DNA of 64,000 bases from NCBI GenBank assembly GCA_963841325.1, contig CAWJBZ010000008.1, positions 16,264 through 80,263 on the forward strand, in the 5' to 3' direction. The translations under genes were made by a program, and so were the position numbers. Below are positions 62,897-64,000 of this stretch, piece by piece (the stretch's first letter is position 1; every line of letters begins with the position of its first letter). A model generated the notes under the pieces. The model did not search any database. It had not been told where the DNA came from and was given only the letters and a program-made list of their open reading frames with translations. The stretch is from CAVPPA01 sp963841325. Lineage in GTDB: Bacteria; Patescibacteriota; Saccharimonadia; Saccharimonadales; UBA4665.

Positions 62897-63511
62897 ATGG
62901 TTAGTATAAGCGATGAGCAATTCCAGATATTGATTAATGAGGCGATAGCTACTCTTCCTAAGAATCACCTAAAGCGTCTGGAAAACGTCGCAATACTATA
63001 TGAAAATGATCCTTCTCCCGAACAAAGGGTAAGATTAGCACTTCGCCGTGACCAAACATTATTTGGCTTATATGAAGGAGTTCCACTAATAAAACGCCAA
63101 GGAACTACCAAATTGTTACCAGATAAGATTACGATTTTTAAAAATCCGATTTGTTTATTTGTTAATACCTTACCCGAACTTAAAGAACAAATCCGTCACA
63201 CCCTATGGCACGAGGTGGCTCACTATTATGGTCTTGACCATAACAAAAAAACCCGTATTTCTCCGGTGGTTGATCGCATTATCGGCGACCAGCAGGCCGC
63301 CTGCCACAAGCTTCGGGACCACCAGCTTGTAACAGTCGGCAATAAGATCTCCTTCTCGGCATCCAGGAAGCAGAAGGCGACCTGGTCGATTTCTGCGCGA
63401 GGTGCGGGCGGGCATCGCCTTCGACCAGCGTCACGGTCGCTTCCATTTGCGTCAGCCGGAAGGTTTCGCGCGCAAGGCGGGCCTTTTCGGGCAGGACTTC
63501 GAACGTGGTGA
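62897..63511 (+). CDS. Minimal metallopeptidase (zincin_1-like), 3' end replaced at a junction
   Basis: Residues 1-118 match the short MMP-like zincin family: EAIATLPKNHLKRLENVAIL, then LFGLYEGVPLIKRQG, and TLWHEVAHYYGLDH with HExxHxxGxxH. Family members end within 5-15 residues of that motif. Here the frame continues for another 85 residues into GC-rich sequence that is antisense to an O-methyltransferase. The genuine gene is therefore cut near 63250, and the listed stop is artificial. Only 62897 to about 63250 should be trusted. It follows lysS by 6 bp. Confidence 0.75.
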   Translation: MVSISDEQFQILINEAIATLPKNHLKRLENVAILYENDPSPEQRVRLALRRDQTLFGLYEGVPLIKRQGTTKLLPDKITIFKNPICLFVNTLPELKEQIRHTLWHEVAHYYGLDHNKKTRISPVVDRIIGDQQAACHKLRDHQLVTVGNKISFSASRKQKATWSISARGAGGHRLRPASRSLPFASAGRFRAQGGPFRAGLRTW

Positions 63512-63760
63512 GGGCTGCCTGAACGCCTCACAGGCCAGCGCCAGCCACAGCGTCGAGTAGCCCGCGCTCGTGCCGATTTCGAGACAGGCTCCCTCGGGCC
63601 GCGCGCCGGCAGTGAGCATGCCCAGGAACCGGCCGGTGTCGGGCGGGATCTGGCGCAGCCGCTGCAGGCGCGGTGTATTGTCCGTGCGGTCCTGGGCGTC
63701 GATTTGCTCCAGGGTGTGCATGCGGTCCAGTATGGACTGCCGGATTGAAGTGCGGAACAT
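63265..63760 (-). pseudogene. Frameshifted O-methyltransferase in foreign GC-rich DNA
   Basis: From ATG 63758-63760 the minus strand reads PPDTGRFLGMLTAGARPEGA and CLEIGTSAGYSTLWLALACE, a class I SAM-dependent O-methyltransferase (motif I LEIGTSAGYST). The protein then jumps frame at least three times: LTTFEVLPEKARLARETFRL in a second frame, VAFCFLDAEKE in a third, and DCYKLVVPKLVAGGLLVADN in another. It stops matching at about 63265. Base composition is far richer in G+C than the rest of the window. Sequencing error at a contig end or a true pseudogene both fit. Confidence 0.75.
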
Positions 63761-63887
63761 GGTTGTGATCGCTCCTGGGTGAAGGGCGACTGATCGTAAA
63801 GATAGCCTGATATTCCTGTACGAGGCATTAGTATACGCCGGTCGGCGCAAGAGTCCATGAAGAGGCGGCGCTATTACCAGCACATGA

Positions 63888-63921
63888 ATAAAAGAAGGCG
63901 AGCCAGGACTGGCTCGCCTCG
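63888..63921. terminator. GC-rich terminator-like hairpin near the right edge
   Basis: GGCGAGCCA, a GGAC loop, then TGGCTCGCC. On the minus strand it is followed by TTCTTTTATTC. Its composition belongs to the foreign segment. A frame opening at ATG 63938 (MPITRERQQYEKLAAQEED) runs off the edge, but I cannot support it further. Confidence 0.5.
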
Positions 63922-64000
63922 ATACGTGTCTGGCACAATGCCGATCACTCGGGAACGTCAGCAATACGAGAAACTGGCAGCCCAAGAAGAGGACATAAAC

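Noticed and set aside
63938..64000. Plus-strand frame running off the right edge
   Set aside because: Only 21 codons are visible, there is no ribosome site, and it lies in the foreign segment.

Overview
The window is about 63.3 kb of a compact, AT-leaning bacterial chromosome that I assign to Candidatus Saccharibacteria (TM7, Patescibacteria/CPR), plus roughly 0.7 kb of unrelated GC-rich DNA at the right edge. The 16S gene contains exact matches to the TM7-selective primer sites I remember as TM7-580F (13108-13126) and TM7-910R (13457-13477). Other CPR-like traits are short proteins, dense operons and a 23S gene full of introns. TGA is a normal stop (nrdR, ileS and parA end in it), so the UGA-glycine code of Absconditabacteria/Gracilibacteria is excluded.

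Layout. 1-700: minus-strand small genes with a phage-terminase-like HTH protein cut by the window edge. 703-3200: an ASCH-RNase H fusion, RNase P RNA, and the minus-strand infC-rpmI-rplT operon. infC appears to start at AUC. 3201-3864: a gene-free stretch with a promoter and three strong hairpins, a candidate structured RNA. 3865-7685: a small membrane protein and a VirD4/HerA-type ATPase. 7877-12393: gyrB-gyrA. 12588-20172: the rRNA locus, 16S-tRNA-Ile-tRNA-Ala-23S-5S. The 23S gene is interrupted by five group I introns, one of which encodes a LAGLIDADG homing endonuclease whose frame runs into the 3' exon. 20326-22480: small proteins including a KGG-motif stress-type protein, a zincin-like protein and a ROK-family protein. 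22641-31864: translation and replication genes (rpsA, infB, fmt, def, priA, rpsU, yqeY, an adenylate-kinase-like gene, map). 31917-34613: ftsA and ftsZ. 34748-39894: nrdR, an intein-containing B12-dependent ribonucleotide reductase and a thioredoxin-fold protein. 39930-43514: a T-box leader, ileS and rplU. 43515-44701: 1.2 kb of AT-rich non-coding DNA with two perfect DnaA boxes and a decayed copy of the start of the next gene. 44702-52142: a large secreted surface protein, parA-parB, lepB, a membrane protein and an HtrA protease. 52139-62890: prmC-prfA-rpmE (minus), then rpsB-tsf-frr-uppS-rseP-CPBP protease-proS-greA-lysS. 62897-end: a minimal metallopeptidase gene broken at a junction near 63250, followed by GC-rich DNA with a frameshifted O-methyltransferase.

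How it works together. Most of the window is core information processing and cell division. The selfish layer is unusual: five rRNA introns and one RNR intein, with LAGLIDADG endonucleases in one intron and in the intein. Regulation visible in the sequence includes the T-box on ileS, a NrdR box before nrdR, a terminator-like hairpin in the KGG gene leader, the infC AUC start, and several genes whose -10 box sits about 7-10 bp before the ATG, implying leaderless mRNAs. All gene names come from reading the sequence; no database search was run.
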